Shown: piece by piece, positions 31,976 through 43,282 of the stretch
Numbering within the stretch: the first letter of the stretch is position 1
Layout of the letters: every line of letters begins with the position of its first letter
Assembly (NCBI GenBank): GCA_008729055.1
Contig: SDUX01000008.1
Location: 3,559,756 to 3,623,755, forward strand
From: Pyropia haitanensis
Taxonomy: Eukaryota; Rhodophyta; Bangiophyceae; Bangiales; Bangiaceae
DNA: 64,000 nt
Direction of reading: 5' to 3'
Made by a program: the position numbers and the translations under genes
The notes under the pieces: generated by a model
What the model was told of the DNA's origin: nothing
Databases searched by the model: none
Seen by the model: the letters and a program-made list of their open reading frames with translations, nothing else

Positions 31976-32056
31976 AAGGACGGCAACGGCAGCGGTGGTG
32001 GCGGCGGCGGCAAGATAGTGCGCGCTGTGGCGGGGGTGGTGGCGCGGGGTGGCCAT
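30493..32056 (-). CDS. Secreted Cys-rich repeat protein with Ser/Pro stalk, frame-broken
   Basis: The AUG at 32056 opens a frame with a signal peptide (hydrophobic Ala run, about residues 10-37). Cys modules of the form G-x2-C-x-CAAGL-x-C-x4-C come next. Further modules lie in the two other frames across C runs at 31564-31613 and 31491-31500. From about 31340 one frame holds a Ser/Pro/Thr stalk with a duplicated 35-residue unit, and then about seven more Cys modules (for example CAAGLSCSPVGVC, CAGGATCVNGEC, CVHGLECPRGSC) to the stop at 30493. Regular Cys pairs separated by Gly-Leu are typical of small disulphide-bonded extracellular domains. I do not recognise the exact family. The frame changes fall only at homopolymers, so I read one gene with length errors. 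Function could be wall-associated or adhesive. Confidence 0.65.
31051..31257. repeat. 105-bp direct duplication encoding a Ser/Pro stalk
   Basis: Two copies begin at 31051 and 31156 with GCCGTCGGGGAGGAGCGTGG and are nearly identical over about 100 bp. They encode a 35-residue unit rich in PSPSPS. The period is a multiple of three, so the reading frame is kept. Confidence 0.9.
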
Positions 32057-32501
32057 GAGGCTCCACCCGCCCCGGCCGGCAGGCGCACAGGCGGGCGGTA
32101 TCGACGGGCGGCAACGGCGGGCGGCCGGCCGCAGCGGGGACACGCGGACGCAGCGGTGGTGGGAGTGGCGGCGGCGGCGGCGGCGGCGGCCGCCGCAGCA
32201 GCAGCAACAAGGAAGCGGCGGGGAAAGTGAGCGCAGTGGGGAGCGGTCGATGGGGGCGGGTGTGCCAGCCGGGCGGCTTGAAAGAACAAGTCGGACGCGC
32301 GGCGGAGCGGCGGGCGACGCTAAGGGAGGAAGCAAAGGGGCGGACGGGGGCGGGTGCGCGGCGGCCGCCGCGCCCACCACGACCGGCACGATGGACGCCA
32401 GACTCCACCGCCGCCCTCTACCGACGCTGCCACGGTCACCGTGGCGTGCCGCTACTCCATTGCCGCCACCACGACCGCCGCTGGACAGCCGCTGCTGCTG
32501 C

Positions 32502-32581
<80 letters not shown>

Positions 32582-33277
32582 GCGGCGGCAGCGGCCGCCG
32601 CCGGTGGGGCGCAGCGGCGGCGCAGCGCCGCGGCGGCGGGTGGCCGCTCACGGATCACCCGGGGAGCATCCCGTACGCCGAAGGGCGGGCGGCTGGGTGG
32701 GTGGGAGGGGGACAGACACCGCGCCGCGGTGACGCACGAGGGGGGGGCCGTCGAGCCGGGGGGGGGCGGGGGGGGGGGGGGGGGAGCGGAGGCATCGCCG
32801 CGCGGCTGACAAGGTCCGGGCCGCGACGACGCCCGACCGGAAACACGGACCGCGGGCGTCTGTCAGCAGCGGCGCCGTCGGGATCCGAAGGAATGTGGGT
32901 GTCGAAAGTGTGTGCCAGGTGGGCGGGCTGTTTTGGGTGGCAGCGAGAGTGGGGGGGGCCACTTTTGGGGGCGGGTCGAGCTCAAAGCGGCGGCCGCCGA
33001 CCATTCCACCCGGCCCGCCCGTCGTCGCCCACACCCGGTCCGCCCACTCGCCTCGCTCCCGCTGCCCTGCTGCCCGCCATGCGGTGCGTCGGGCGGGGGT
33101 CATCGCCGCCTCCCCCCCCTCCCCCCCCCCCCATCTTCCGCGCCCCCCCCTCCCTCACCAGGCTGCTGTCGCCAAGACCCCACAGCTTGGTGTAGCGGCA
33201 GCGGCTGGTAAGGCATCGCGCCCTGCCTCCTACCCGACCAGCCGCCTGTCCACCCCCCCCCCCCCCGCCCGTTCCCA
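32057..33277. promoter_or_regulatory. Divergent spacer between Cys-rich protein and ISE2-like helicase
   Basis: A 1.2-kb region between outward-facing genes. It holds a GCT/GCC trinucleotide tract (32491-32578), G runs near 32755-32785, and a pyrimidine-rich stretch with C runs just before the helicase start. No gene supported. Confidence 0.4.
32491..32578. repeat. (GCT)n(GCC)n trinucleotide tract
   Basis: About five GCT units followed by about 24 GCC units without interruption. It lies in non-coding sequence upstream of the helicase gene. Confidence 0.9.
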
Positions 33278-33437
33278 ATGGTCCGCCCCGCGGCGCCCGC
33301 GCCGGTGGCGGCGTTTGTCGGCGCCGCCGCCGCCAGCCGGCACTTTATCCTCCCCCACCCTCCCTCCGCGGTTGCCTTGACCGGCCATGGCGGTGGGGTC
33401 ACCCGTCGCGGCGGGCGCGCGGCGCCGCGGCCCCTCC

Positions 33438-33471
<34 letters not shown>

Positions 33472-33724
33472 TGCCGCCGCCCGCTTTTTTGGCGCGCCAC
33501 CAGCAGCGGGCGGCGTTTTTTTTGGCCGCCCCCTGCTGGCCGGCGGTGGTGACCCCGGCTGGCCCGCCCGCCGCGGGCGGGTACCCCCCCCCCCCAACCA
33601 AGAGCGCCGACGCGGGTGGCCGCGCGGGCGGCGTCGCCATCGTCATCGACGCGGCGCGGCCAGCGCGGTGACCGCACATCGGCGAGGCGCACCCGCGGCT
33701 TCCGCCCCGGCGACGGTGACGGTG

Positions 33725-33764
<40 letters not shown>

Positions 33765-36700
33765 GGACGACCGCCGCCGTCGGGGCGACACCGCCGGCCG
33801 GTCCACCCGCCGGCGTGGCCGCGGCGGCCGTGGCCGCGGCCGCGACCGGGACGCGCCCGCCGCGGCGGGCGCCGCCGCGCCCCCGCCACCCGACGCGCAC
33901 GCGGTGGACGGCGCGCCGCTGCGGCGGACCGCCGCGGACGACGCGTGGCTGGCGCCGCTGGTCGCCGCGGCGGGCACCCCCGACGCGCTGCCGCAGCTGC
34001 GGCGGCTGCTGGCCGCCGCCGCGGCGACGCCGTCTGCAGAGGTGGCGGCGGTGGCGGCGGCGGCGGCTGGGGCGCGCCCCCGCGCCGAGCTGGAGGAGCT
34101 CGCCGTCGAGGCGGCGTTCTCCTACCCGCTCGACACGTTCCAGCGGGCGAGCCTCCGCGCGCTCGTTGGGGGGCAAAACGTGGTCGTGTCGGCGCCGACG
34201 AGCGGCGGCAAGACCGTCGTTGGCGAAATGGCGCTGTATCTGGCGCTCGCGCGCGGCCGGCGCGCCATCTACACGACGCCGCTCAAGGCGCTGAGCAACC
34301 AAAAGGCGGCGGACTTTGCGGCGCTATTTGGCGCCGCCAATGTGGGCCTCCTGACGGGCGACGCGGCGACCAACCGGGACGGGTCTCTGCTCGTCATGAC
34401 CACCGAGATCTACCGCAACATGATGTACGAGGAGGCGTGGGCGGTCGGCGACGTCGACGCGGTCGTCTTTGACGAGTTCCACTACATGGCCGACCCGGAC
34501 CGCGGGACGGTGTGGGAGGAGAGCGTCATCTACTCGCCGCCACACGTGCGGCTGGTGGCGCTGTCTGCGACGATGGCCAACGCGCCCGAGGTGCGCGACT
34601 GGTTCGCCGCCGTCCACGGCCCGACGGCGGGGGTGGTGTCGGGCGCGCGGCCCGTGCCGCTGCGGTTTTCGTATTGCGACCGCGACGGCCTGGTGCCGCT
34701 GTTTGCGCCCCTGCCGGGCGACGTGCCGCCAACGTCCCTGCCGAGCATGCGGGCGCTCAAGCTCCACCCGGCGGTGCTCGCGTCGCTCGTCGATGAGGCC
34801 GCCCGGCCAGAGCGCAAGAGCGCGCTGCGGTCGTTTGGCGACCGGAAGCGGCGGTTTGCAGGCCGCCGGGGGGACGACGCGAGCAGCAGCGCGCCGCGGG
34901 CGGCCGGCGGTGGCGGCGGCGGCTCGGAGCAGCGCAAGGCGGGGGGCGGTGGGGGGGGTGGCGGCGGCCGCCGCGACAAGTTCGCGGCCGTCCCGTCCTT
35001 TCCGTACGTGGTCCGTGGGCTGCGGCGGCGGGACATGCTCCCCGCCATCATCTTTGTCTTTTCCCGCGCCGGCTGCGACCGCGCCGCCGAGGCCGCCGCG
35101 ACCGAGGACGAGAGCTTTATCAATGACGCCGAGGCGGCCGCCCTCCGCACCCGCGTCGCGGAGTTTGCCGCCGCGTATCCGGACGTGGCCGACGCGAAGC
35201 GGATGAACCTGGCACTCGCGGGCATCGCGTCGCACCACGCGGGGATGCTGCCACTGTGGAAGGCGTTTGTGGAGGAGCTCTTCCAGGCGGGGCTGCTCAA
35301 GGTGGTGTTTGCGACCGAGACGCTCGCGGCGGGCATCAACATGCCCGCCCGCACAACGGTCATCTCGTCATTGTCCAAGCGCGGCAACGACGGCATCGAG
35401 CCGCTGACCACGTCGGCGGTGCTGCAGATGGCGGGCCGTGCGGGGCGGCGGGGCATGGACGCCGTTGGCTACTCGGTGGTGCTGCGGTCCCCGCACGACG
35501 GCGCGCGCGAGGCGCACCGCATCCTCACCCGCACAGTCGAGCCGCTGTGCTCGCACTTTACGCCCACGTACGGGATGGTGCTCAACGTGCTCGCGCAGCG
35601 GCCGCTCGCCGAGGCGCGGCGGGTGGTGGAGAAGAGTTTTGGCGCCTTCCAGACCGCCCGCCGGCTGGCCGCCGCGTCCGCACCCGCGGGCGACGACGGG
35701 CAGACGGCCGGTCGGGGGGACGCCGACGGCGGCGCCGCGGCGGGCGCCGCCGACGACGCGGCACGGACGGCCGACGCCGAGGCCGCGGCGCGCAAGCTGG
35801 TCCTCGCCGAGGCCGTCGCGCTCGCCGCGCGCGTGCCCGCCGCGGACGTGTCGGCGTACGTCAAGCTCAAGGAGCGGCTCAAGGCGGAGCGGCGGGCGGA
35901 GGCGTACCTCCGCTCCCAGGCCGCCGAGGCGGACGCGGAGGTGGTCGAGGAGGGCCTCGCGTTTGCGCCGCCGGGCACTGCTGTGCTGCTGCGGCCGGCA
36001 GAGCGGGGGCGTCGCCGGGGGGGGGGGCGGCCAGCCAAGCGGGTCGTGTCGCAGGGCAAGGACCGCCGCGGCCGCGGCCGCGACGCGGAGGGGGGTGGAG
36101 CGAAGCGCACCGACGTGGCGGGGATTGTCGCCGCCCTGCGGTGGACGTACCTGGGCGTCGCGGAAGGCGACGCGGACGCTGACGCGGCCGGCAATGGCAA
36201 CGTCGACGACGATTCCCGCGGCGACGACGAGGCTGACGCGGACGATGGTGCCACGGGCGCGACGGCGTCTCGCCCCGAGGTGGCCGTCCTCCTCGACATG
36301 ACCGACGGCACCGCCGGGGTGTTGCCGACGTACGTGGGCGTCACGGCTGACAACACCATCCGGGTCTTCAACGCCACCCACGTGGCGCGGCTGCTCTTTG
36401 ACACGCCGCCGCTCGACGTGGACGCGGTCGCGCCCGGCTGGCGCGAGGCCGTCGCCGACCCGGCGGACCGGTGGCCCGACTCTGCCGCCGGTGACGAGGC
36501 GCCGCAGACGGTTGTGGCGGGCGACGACGCGTCGGCGGCGCTGGCCGCCGCCGTCGCCACCTCGTGGGCCGACGTCATCGCCTCGGGCGCGGCCGATGGC
36601 GACGCCGACGGCGACGCCGCGGACGGCGACGTCGACGGCGACAGCCCGGCCGGCACGGCGGCCTACCACCCAGAGGTTGCCGCGGCACGCGCGCGGCGGG

Positions 36701-36946
36701 CGGCGGTGGAGACCGCGCTCGCCGCGACCGCCCTGCACGGCCGGGCGGACCGGGAGCTCATCCTTCGCGCGGGGCGGGCGGTGACCAAGCTGACGGCCCA
36801 GGTGGCGGCGGCGGAGCGGGTGGGCGTGAAGCGGCGGTTGCGGTCGGCGCGGCGGCAGGCGGCGCGTGCCGAGGCTGCCAGCGGGGGGGGGGGGGGGGTG
36901 ACGCGGTGGCCACGCCCGCCGCCACGGGCGGTGGTGCGGTGGTGGG

Positions 36947-36994
<48 letters not shown>

Positions 36995-37830
36995 TATCCC
37001 TGAGAATGGGGAGCCCGCCGTCGTTCCTTCCCCTGACGCCGGTGCCAATGGCGTCGGCGTCGACGACGCCGACGCCGACGCCGACGATGACGACGAAGAG
37101 GAGGACGCGTCGACCGAGTGGGGCCGCTTCCTCGCCCTCAAGGCCGTCCTCACCCACTTTGGTTACCTCACCGACGACAATGAGCTGACGCCGCTCGGCA
37201 TCCTCGGCGCGTACGTGCGGTCCGACAATGAGCTGTGGATGAGCCTGCTGCTGCAGGAGCCCGCCCTCGACACGGCCCCCCCCGCGGCGCTCGCCGCCGC
37301 CCTCGCCGCCGCCACCGTCGACGGCGGCTCGTCGTCCCGCCCCGACGCGTACGTTGGCTGGGAGGCGTCGGCGGAGACGGCCGCCCTCACCGCCGCGTTT
37401 ACCCCCCTCCGGTCCATGCTCGCCGCCGTCCAAGACGCCGCCGGCGTCGACGCGGCGGTGCCACTCGACGACGCGCAGGTGGGCCTCGTCGAGGCGTGGG
37501 CGGCGGGCGCCGACTGGGCGGCGCTCCTGTCACGGACGAGCCTCCAGGAGGGCGACGTCTGCCGTCGGCTCCGCCGTGTGCTGTCGTTACTGCGGCAGGT
37601 GCCGGGCCTGCCGCTGGTGAGTGAGCCCGTCCGCCGCGCCGCGCGGGCGGCGGTGGCGGCGATGGACCGGTTCCCGGTCGCGGATGAGGGGGTGTACGTT
37701 GCGGGCGGCGCCGTGGCGGGGCCGCCGGCTGCGGGCTCGCTGGCCAAGCCGGCGCTGTCGCGGCTCGCGCAGCTGCGTGAGGCGGTGGTGGCGGCGGAGG
37801 CAGATGGCAAGGCGGCTGCCGGGGGGGGGG
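33278..37830 (+). CDS. ISE2-like plastid RNA helicase (Ski2 family), frame-broken
   Basis: A DExH-box helicase of the Ski2 family. Motif I SAPTSGGKT is at about 34189-34215, Ia is TTPLKALSNQK, motif II is DEFH (34471-34482), motif III is LSAT, and motif VI QMAGRAGRRG is at about 35425-35455. VEKSFGAFQ follows. The C-terminal DSHCT-like region carries VEAWAAGADW, EGDVCRRLRRVLSLLRQ and AAVAAMDRFP, which point to ISE2, the chloroplast RNA helicase of plants, rather than to Mtr4 or Ski2 proper. The AUG at 33278 starts an Arg/Ala-rich leader with an early Phe (AAFVGAAAAS), as in red-algal plastid targeting peptides. Frames change at a run of 12 C (33583-33594) and a G run (36885-36899). The end is uncertain: the last conserved residues are near 37690, and another G run at about 37821 hides the stop. 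Confidence 0.9.
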
Positions 37831-38115
37831 GGGCGGACACGGAAAGGGGGAAGACGACGTCCCGCCACCCGCGGCCGCGGGCGGCGCATAGCGCGCCGCG
37901 AGAGGTGGGCCGAGAAAGAGAAGAAAAAACACAGAACGGGGCGCGCCGCTGTCGCGCGGCGCGCAAGGCCCACCGGCACGTGGCGTCCCCCCCCCCCCAG
38001 CGCACTCACCCCCATCCCACCCACCCACGGCCGTCCCCCCCCCCGCCGCCAGCCGAGCGCGCTCACCCCCCCCTTCCTTTCCCCCCCCCCCAACCCCTCT
38101 GCCTCGGCGTGCGGC
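37831..38115. other. Convergent spacer between helicase and SEC5
   Basis: C-run-rich sequence between two gene ends; the helicase stop codon may fall at its left side. Confidence 0.4.
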
Positions 38116-40077
38116 TCACAAAAACACCTGCTGCACGTACCGAGCCCGCCGCACCGCCTCGTCCGCCGCGGCGTCCAGCGCGGCGGCCTCGCGTGGCCCC
38201 GGCCGCAGCGCCGCGCGCAGGTCCGCCTCGGCGGCCGCGTACCCCGCGCGCCACGCCGCGACCGCCGCGGCGGGCGGCCGGCCGGGTCCACCGCCGCCCA
38301 CGCCGTCGGCGGCGGCGGCGTCGTCGCCGCCGTCGGCGGCCCCGCCACCCACGCCGGCGGCCAGGTCCGCGCTGCTGCTGCCGGCGCCGGCGGCGCCGGC
38401 GCCGCCCCACGCGGCCGCCGCGACGCGGTGGAGGAACGCCACGTCCAGCCACACCTGCGCGAGCGCGCGTGGGGGCAGCCCAGCGGCGCCCCCCCCCCCC
38501 CGTCGGTCCCCCCCACCGCCCCCCCCCCCCCGCCGGTACCCCCCCCACTCCCTCCTCCCCCACCGCCCCCCCCCGGGCCAGGCGCGCCCGCCAGCACCGC
38601 CCGCACCGCCGACCGGCACGCGCGGCCGACCGCCGCGGCGGCGGCGGCGACGACGGCGGCGCCAACGGCGGGCGCGCCCGCCGCGGCGGTCGCGGACCGC
38701 ACGCGGCGGGCGGCGAGCGCGAGCGCAACGACCACCTCCCCAGCATAGGGGCGCGGCTCGAGGGGCACCGCAAACGCCAGCGGGCCCGCCGCTGCCAGCG
38801 CGCTGGCCGCGGGGGGGACCGCGCCGCCGCCAGCAGCAGCGGCGGCGGCAGCGGCGGCGGCGGCGGCGGCGGCGGAGCTTCGCGGGGAGGGCGGGAGCGC
38901 CACGTCGGCGGGCGCGGCGGGCGGCGACCAGGAGCGCTTGCCGGACGCAAAGCCCGCGGCGGCGAGCCCCGCCGCCGCGGTCGCGACAACCTCGGCCGCC
39001 GCCGCCGCCGCGACGCGGCCGACGGCGGTCGCTTCGAGGCGGGAGAGGGCGGCGGACGCCGCGGCGGGCGTCCACAGCTGGTGGGGGGGGGGGGGGGGGG
39101 GGTGCCGCCAGCGCCCCCGCCGTCAGCGGCGGTGGCGGCGGCGGGGGGGGGGGACGCGCCCGCTGCCGCCGCCGGCGGCGGCGCGGGAAAGGGCGGCGGC
39201 AGCGCCGTCGCGGCAATGGCCGCCACCGGCGGCCCGCAGACGCGGGCCGCGGCGGCCGCCGCGGCGGCCGCGTCGACGCGCAGCCGCCGGGCAGTGGCGG
39301 CCAGCCGCAGCAGCCGCCGGCCGCCGCGGCCGTCGAGCGGCGACGCGGTCAGCGCGTCGGCCGCGGCGGCGGCGGCCGCGTCGTCGCCGTCGGGGCGGCC
39401 GCCAGGTACTGCTGGGCGCGGCGGGGGTGGCGGCAGGGGCGGTGGCGGCGGTGGCGGCGGCAACGAGTCGTCGCCGCCGGCGTCGCCGTCGGCGGCGGCG
39501 GCGGCCGCCGCCGCGTCGGCGGCGCCCGCGAGGAGCGTGGCGAGCAGGCACCGCGCGACGGTGACGGGCGCGGCGGCGGCGGCGGCGGACAGCACCGCCG
39601 CGGCGGGGGTGCCGGGCTCCACGACGGGCGCCGCGTCGGCGAGCGCCGCCGCCACCGCCGCCGCCACCGCGTCGGCGGGCGTCGCGGGGGGGGCGCCCGT
39701 CCGCGCCGCCGCCGCCGCGGCGGCCGCCGCCGCCGCTGCTGCCGCGTGGGGTGCCACCACCGCGGCGGCGGCGGCGGGCGGTACCCCCCCCCCCCCCCCC
39801 TGGCGCTCCCCCCGCGCCGCGGCGCGGCCGCCGCGCGCCCGATATCCGCGGCGGTGGCGGACAGCGCGGCGGCGGTGGCGAGGACGTACCCCCCCCCCAC
39901 GGCGGCGGCGAGCTCCGACAGCGGCAGCAGCGACCGCGGCGGGATGCCGAGCTCCGCCCGCGCCACGCGCAGCGCGGCGGTCACCGCCACCGCCGCCCGC
40001 CGCGGGATGCGCGCCGCCGCCGCCGCGGCGGCGGCCGACCAGCCGGGCGCCCCTGACGGGCGCTCGCCGCCGCCGAT

Positions 40078-40112
<35 letters not shown>

Positions 40113-41866
40113 TCCGGCCGGCGGCGCCCGCAGCGGGCGGCCGCCCGCCCAGTGCGAGGCGCACGCCGTCGGCGTACTCGGCGGTGAGGTCACGGAGGGA
40201 GGCGCTGACGCGGGTGGCGGTGAGGAGGCCGAGCGCGTACGGCCGGGCGAGGGCCCACTCGAACCGGAGTGCGCGGATGAGGGCGTCGGTGAGGTCCACC
40301 ACAAACGCAACGCCGCCGTCCTCGTCGTCGTCGTCCTCCCCATCACCGCCGTCGGCTGCAGCGTCGCCGTCGACGTGGCCGTCCAGGCCGTCACGGCCAG
40401 CGCCGCGGCTCCCACCGTCCACGCCGTTGGGCAAGCAGCCGCCGCCCCACCGGCGCGGCGGCACCCCCCCCCCCCCGCCCCCCCGCCCGCCCACCCCCCC
40501 ACCGCGCCATCGCCGTCGTCATTGTCGGCATCCACGCCAGCCGCGGCGGCGGCCGCCGCATCCGCCGCCGCGGCCGCCGCCGCCGCCCGGCGCGCCGCCG
40601 CGCGGCGGCGCATGCCCAGCGCCGCCGCCCCCGCCGCGCGCACCCGCCGGACGCCCTCCACCGCCGCGGCGTGGCGGACGCCGAGCGCGCCCGCCACGTG
40701 GTTCTCCTCTGGCCGCAGCGCGGCGAGGACGCCGAGCGCGGCGTGCACGCCGCCACGGTCCAGGTCGGGGTCTTCGAACCGCCGATAGTAGGCGGCCGCC
40801 GCGGCGGCGGTGGCGGCCTCGACCGCCGCGACGTGGCCGTCGAGCGCCGACGCGTCGGCCTGCGCGTCGACAAACGCCCAAAAGCGGGTTAGGTCGTCGA
40901 GGACGGGCGCGACCGTCGCGGGGTCCGTCACCGCGCCGCCGCCGCCTCCACCGCCGCCACCACCGCCACCACCGCCGCTGCCGCCGCCGCCGCTGCCGCT
41001 GCCGGAGCTGCCAGTGCTGCCGCGGCGCCCCCCCCCCCCCCCCCCCGTCGCGAGCCCCCGCAGCCGCGCCGGCAGCTCCACCACCCACCGGTGCCGCGCC
41101 ACCACCGCCGCGAGCCGCCGCAGGCGTGCCGCCTCGGCGCGCGCGGCGAGCGCCGGCCCGTACGCGCGCGCGAGCGACCGCTCCGCGTCGTGGAGGGCGG
41201 CGGCGAGGGCGGCGGGGGTGATCCCCCCCCCTCCTCCCCCCCCCCCACTGGCGCCGCCGCGAACGCCGTCCGCGGCAAGGAGGACGCCCTCCCAGCCCGC
41301 CGCGACGACGCGCTCAGCAGCGCGCGCCTGCTCCACGGCGAGCGCGTCGAGCTCCGCCCGCCCGCGGCCGAGCACCGCCGCGGGCGTCGCCGCGTGCACG
41401 CGGCCGAGGTAGACGCCAGCGTCAAACGCGCGCGACAGGGGGTTGACCGCCGAGTGGTCGCCAACGCCGCCGCCGCCGCCGCTGCCGCCGCCACCACCGC
41501 CGCCAGGCCCCCCGCCGCCACCGCCGCCTCCGCCGCCGCCGACAATCCCGCCGCCGGCGCCGGCACCCCCACCGGCGACCCCCCCACCCACCCCCCCGGC
41601 ACCCCCCCCGGCACCCCCTCCCCCCCCGCCCCCCCCGACACCCCCCCGCCCAGCAGCGGCGGCGGCCCCCCCCGCGCCGGCGCCGGCAGCGGCGAGCGGC
41701 GGCAGCCGCCGCGCGACCGGGTTGGGCTTGCCCGGCGCGTACCGGCGGATGAGGCACTCGGTCTCGAGGTCCACCCGCCCCGCGCCGAGCAGGTCCTCAA
41801 AGTGCTGCCGGTGCGCCGGCGCGCCGCCGCCGCCATCGTCGGCCGCGTCACCGCCGCCACCACCAC

Positions 41867-41903
<37 letters not shown>

Positions 41904-42298
41904 CCCACCGACGGGGTCCTCCCCACCACCACCACCACCGCCCAGGCCACTGCTGTCCCCCCCCCCACCGCCGCCACCACCACCACCCCCACCACCCCCA
42001 CCAGCGCTGCCACTGCCGCCAATACTACTGCTCCCCCCCCCCCCCCCCCTCCGCCACTCCCCCCCCACTCCCCCCCGGGCGGAGGAAACAGCCCGACGAG
42101 CGCGTCCCCCCGCCCCGCCGCGGCGGTCGCTGCTGCAGCCGCGGCGGCTGCCGCCGCCGATGCCGCCGCCGACGGCGGGCCCGCCGTAAACGCCGCGATG
42201 GTGGCGGCAACGTCGGGCGGGCCGGCGGGGCGTGCCGCCTTGTGCGACGACGCCGCGTCGTCGACTTCCGCCCACGTGGACGGCTCAAAGACGCCCAT
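38116..42298 (-). CDS. Exocyst complex subunit SEC5 (EXOC2), multiply frame-broken
   Basis: The gene begins MGVFEPSTWAEVDDA at 42298. The SEC5 core reads NPLSRAFDAGVYLGRVHAAT, RAELDALAVEQARAAERVV, LARAYGPALAARAEAARLRR and YYRRFEDPDLDRGGVHAALG, then VLAALRPEENHVAGALGVRH. These align in order with the plant and animal SEC5 N-terminal helical region. The C-terminal part (RFEWALARPYALG, PYAGEVVVALALAARRV, AQVWLDVAFLHRVA, ARYVQQVFL) is weaker. Exocyst tethers secretory vesicles to the plasma membrane, and SEC5 is a subunit of its first subcomplex. Very long Gly and Ala runs are inserted. Coding sequence changes frame at least five times, each at a G/C run: about 42031-42050, 40465-40510, 39785-39800, 39085-39150 and 38490-38580. 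About 1390 codons in total. Confidence 0.7.
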
Positions 42299-43282
42299 GG
42301 GCGGGGGACGAGGGGGGGGGGCGCGCGTTGCAAAACGGAACAAGGGTGGGGGGGGGGGAGGGGGGGGGCGCGCGTCCCCGACGCCGCCCGTCGGTGACGA
42401 CGGCGCGGGGAGGGCGCGGGCAGCGGCGGCCGCGGCGTGCGCCGCCGCGACCACCTCCCCGCCGCGCCCTTGGCCGTGACGCCGACCGCGGCCCCGGCGC
42501 GACACCCCTCCCTGCCCCTGCCCGTTTTTTTTTTTGCATGCGGTACACACCGGGATCAAAACCGGCCCGCTGACTGTAGTACCTTTCAAAGTTCAACTTA
42601 CTTCCTGTAGTAAGTATCCTGCATGGGGCGGACGACACACGTGAAAGTTCATCCCACCGTGGACGGAATTGATCGCTCGTGGGCGGTGATGATCAGCGCG
42701 CGGCCGTCCCCGTTGCGACGCGGCCGTGCGCCTCCTCGAGGTGTGCGTGGCGCTCTGCCACCGGTCAACGCCGTGGGGAGGGGGGCGCGCCGCCGTGGCG
42801 CGCCGCGCCGCCAACGTGGCGTCATGGCCCGTACCCCGCGTCCCAGGTAGGTGGGACGGGGTAGGAGGGTAGGGACGTAAGGGGGAGGGGGGGGTGGTGG
42901 GCGGGGTGGAGGATGGTTTGCCAGCGGCTGGGAGGGGGGAAAGAGGGGGGGAGGGGGACGGTGACCAAGATTCCTCTCCCGGCTGGTGGCCGCCGCCTTC
43001 TGTCGCCGTGCCCCCCCCCCCCTCGTTCCCTGCTCCCGCCGCACCCCCCTTGCCGCCCTGTTTTTCTCTCATGTGGACTGGTACCGGCCTGCTGGGGCGC
43101 GGGACGCCTGTGCGGGGGCGACCGCGCGCGTGGCCAGCGGGATGGACGCACGGAGGTTCTGGCGGCGGCGGTCGTCACACCGCCGGCGTACGTGGTGTGC
43201 TCTGCTGTTCCCCCCCCCCGCCCCCCTCGCGCCCACTCCCCCGCCCGCGGCGTGACGCTCCTTCCGTGGCGCCGACGCTGTC
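42299..43282. promoter_or_regulatory. Divergent spacer between SEC5 and DUF5060 protein
   Basis: About 1 kb between outward-facing genes. A lower-GC part at about 42520-42640 stands out and may hold core promoter elements. No gene supported. Confidence 0.4.

Noticed and set aside
30911..32389. Separate protein starting at 32389 with poly-Cys and poly-Arg runs
   Set aside because: The upstream part is repeat translation; the signal peptide begins at the AUG at 32056 and belongs to the Cys-rich gene.
36564..40187. A 1207-codon plus-strand frame running from the helicase into SEC5
   Set aside because: Only the part to about 37690 matches the helicase C-terminus; the rest is antisense shadow of SEC5.
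39746..41221. A 491-codon plus-strand frame
   Set aside because: Antisense to SEC5; composed of Arg, Pro and Ala only.
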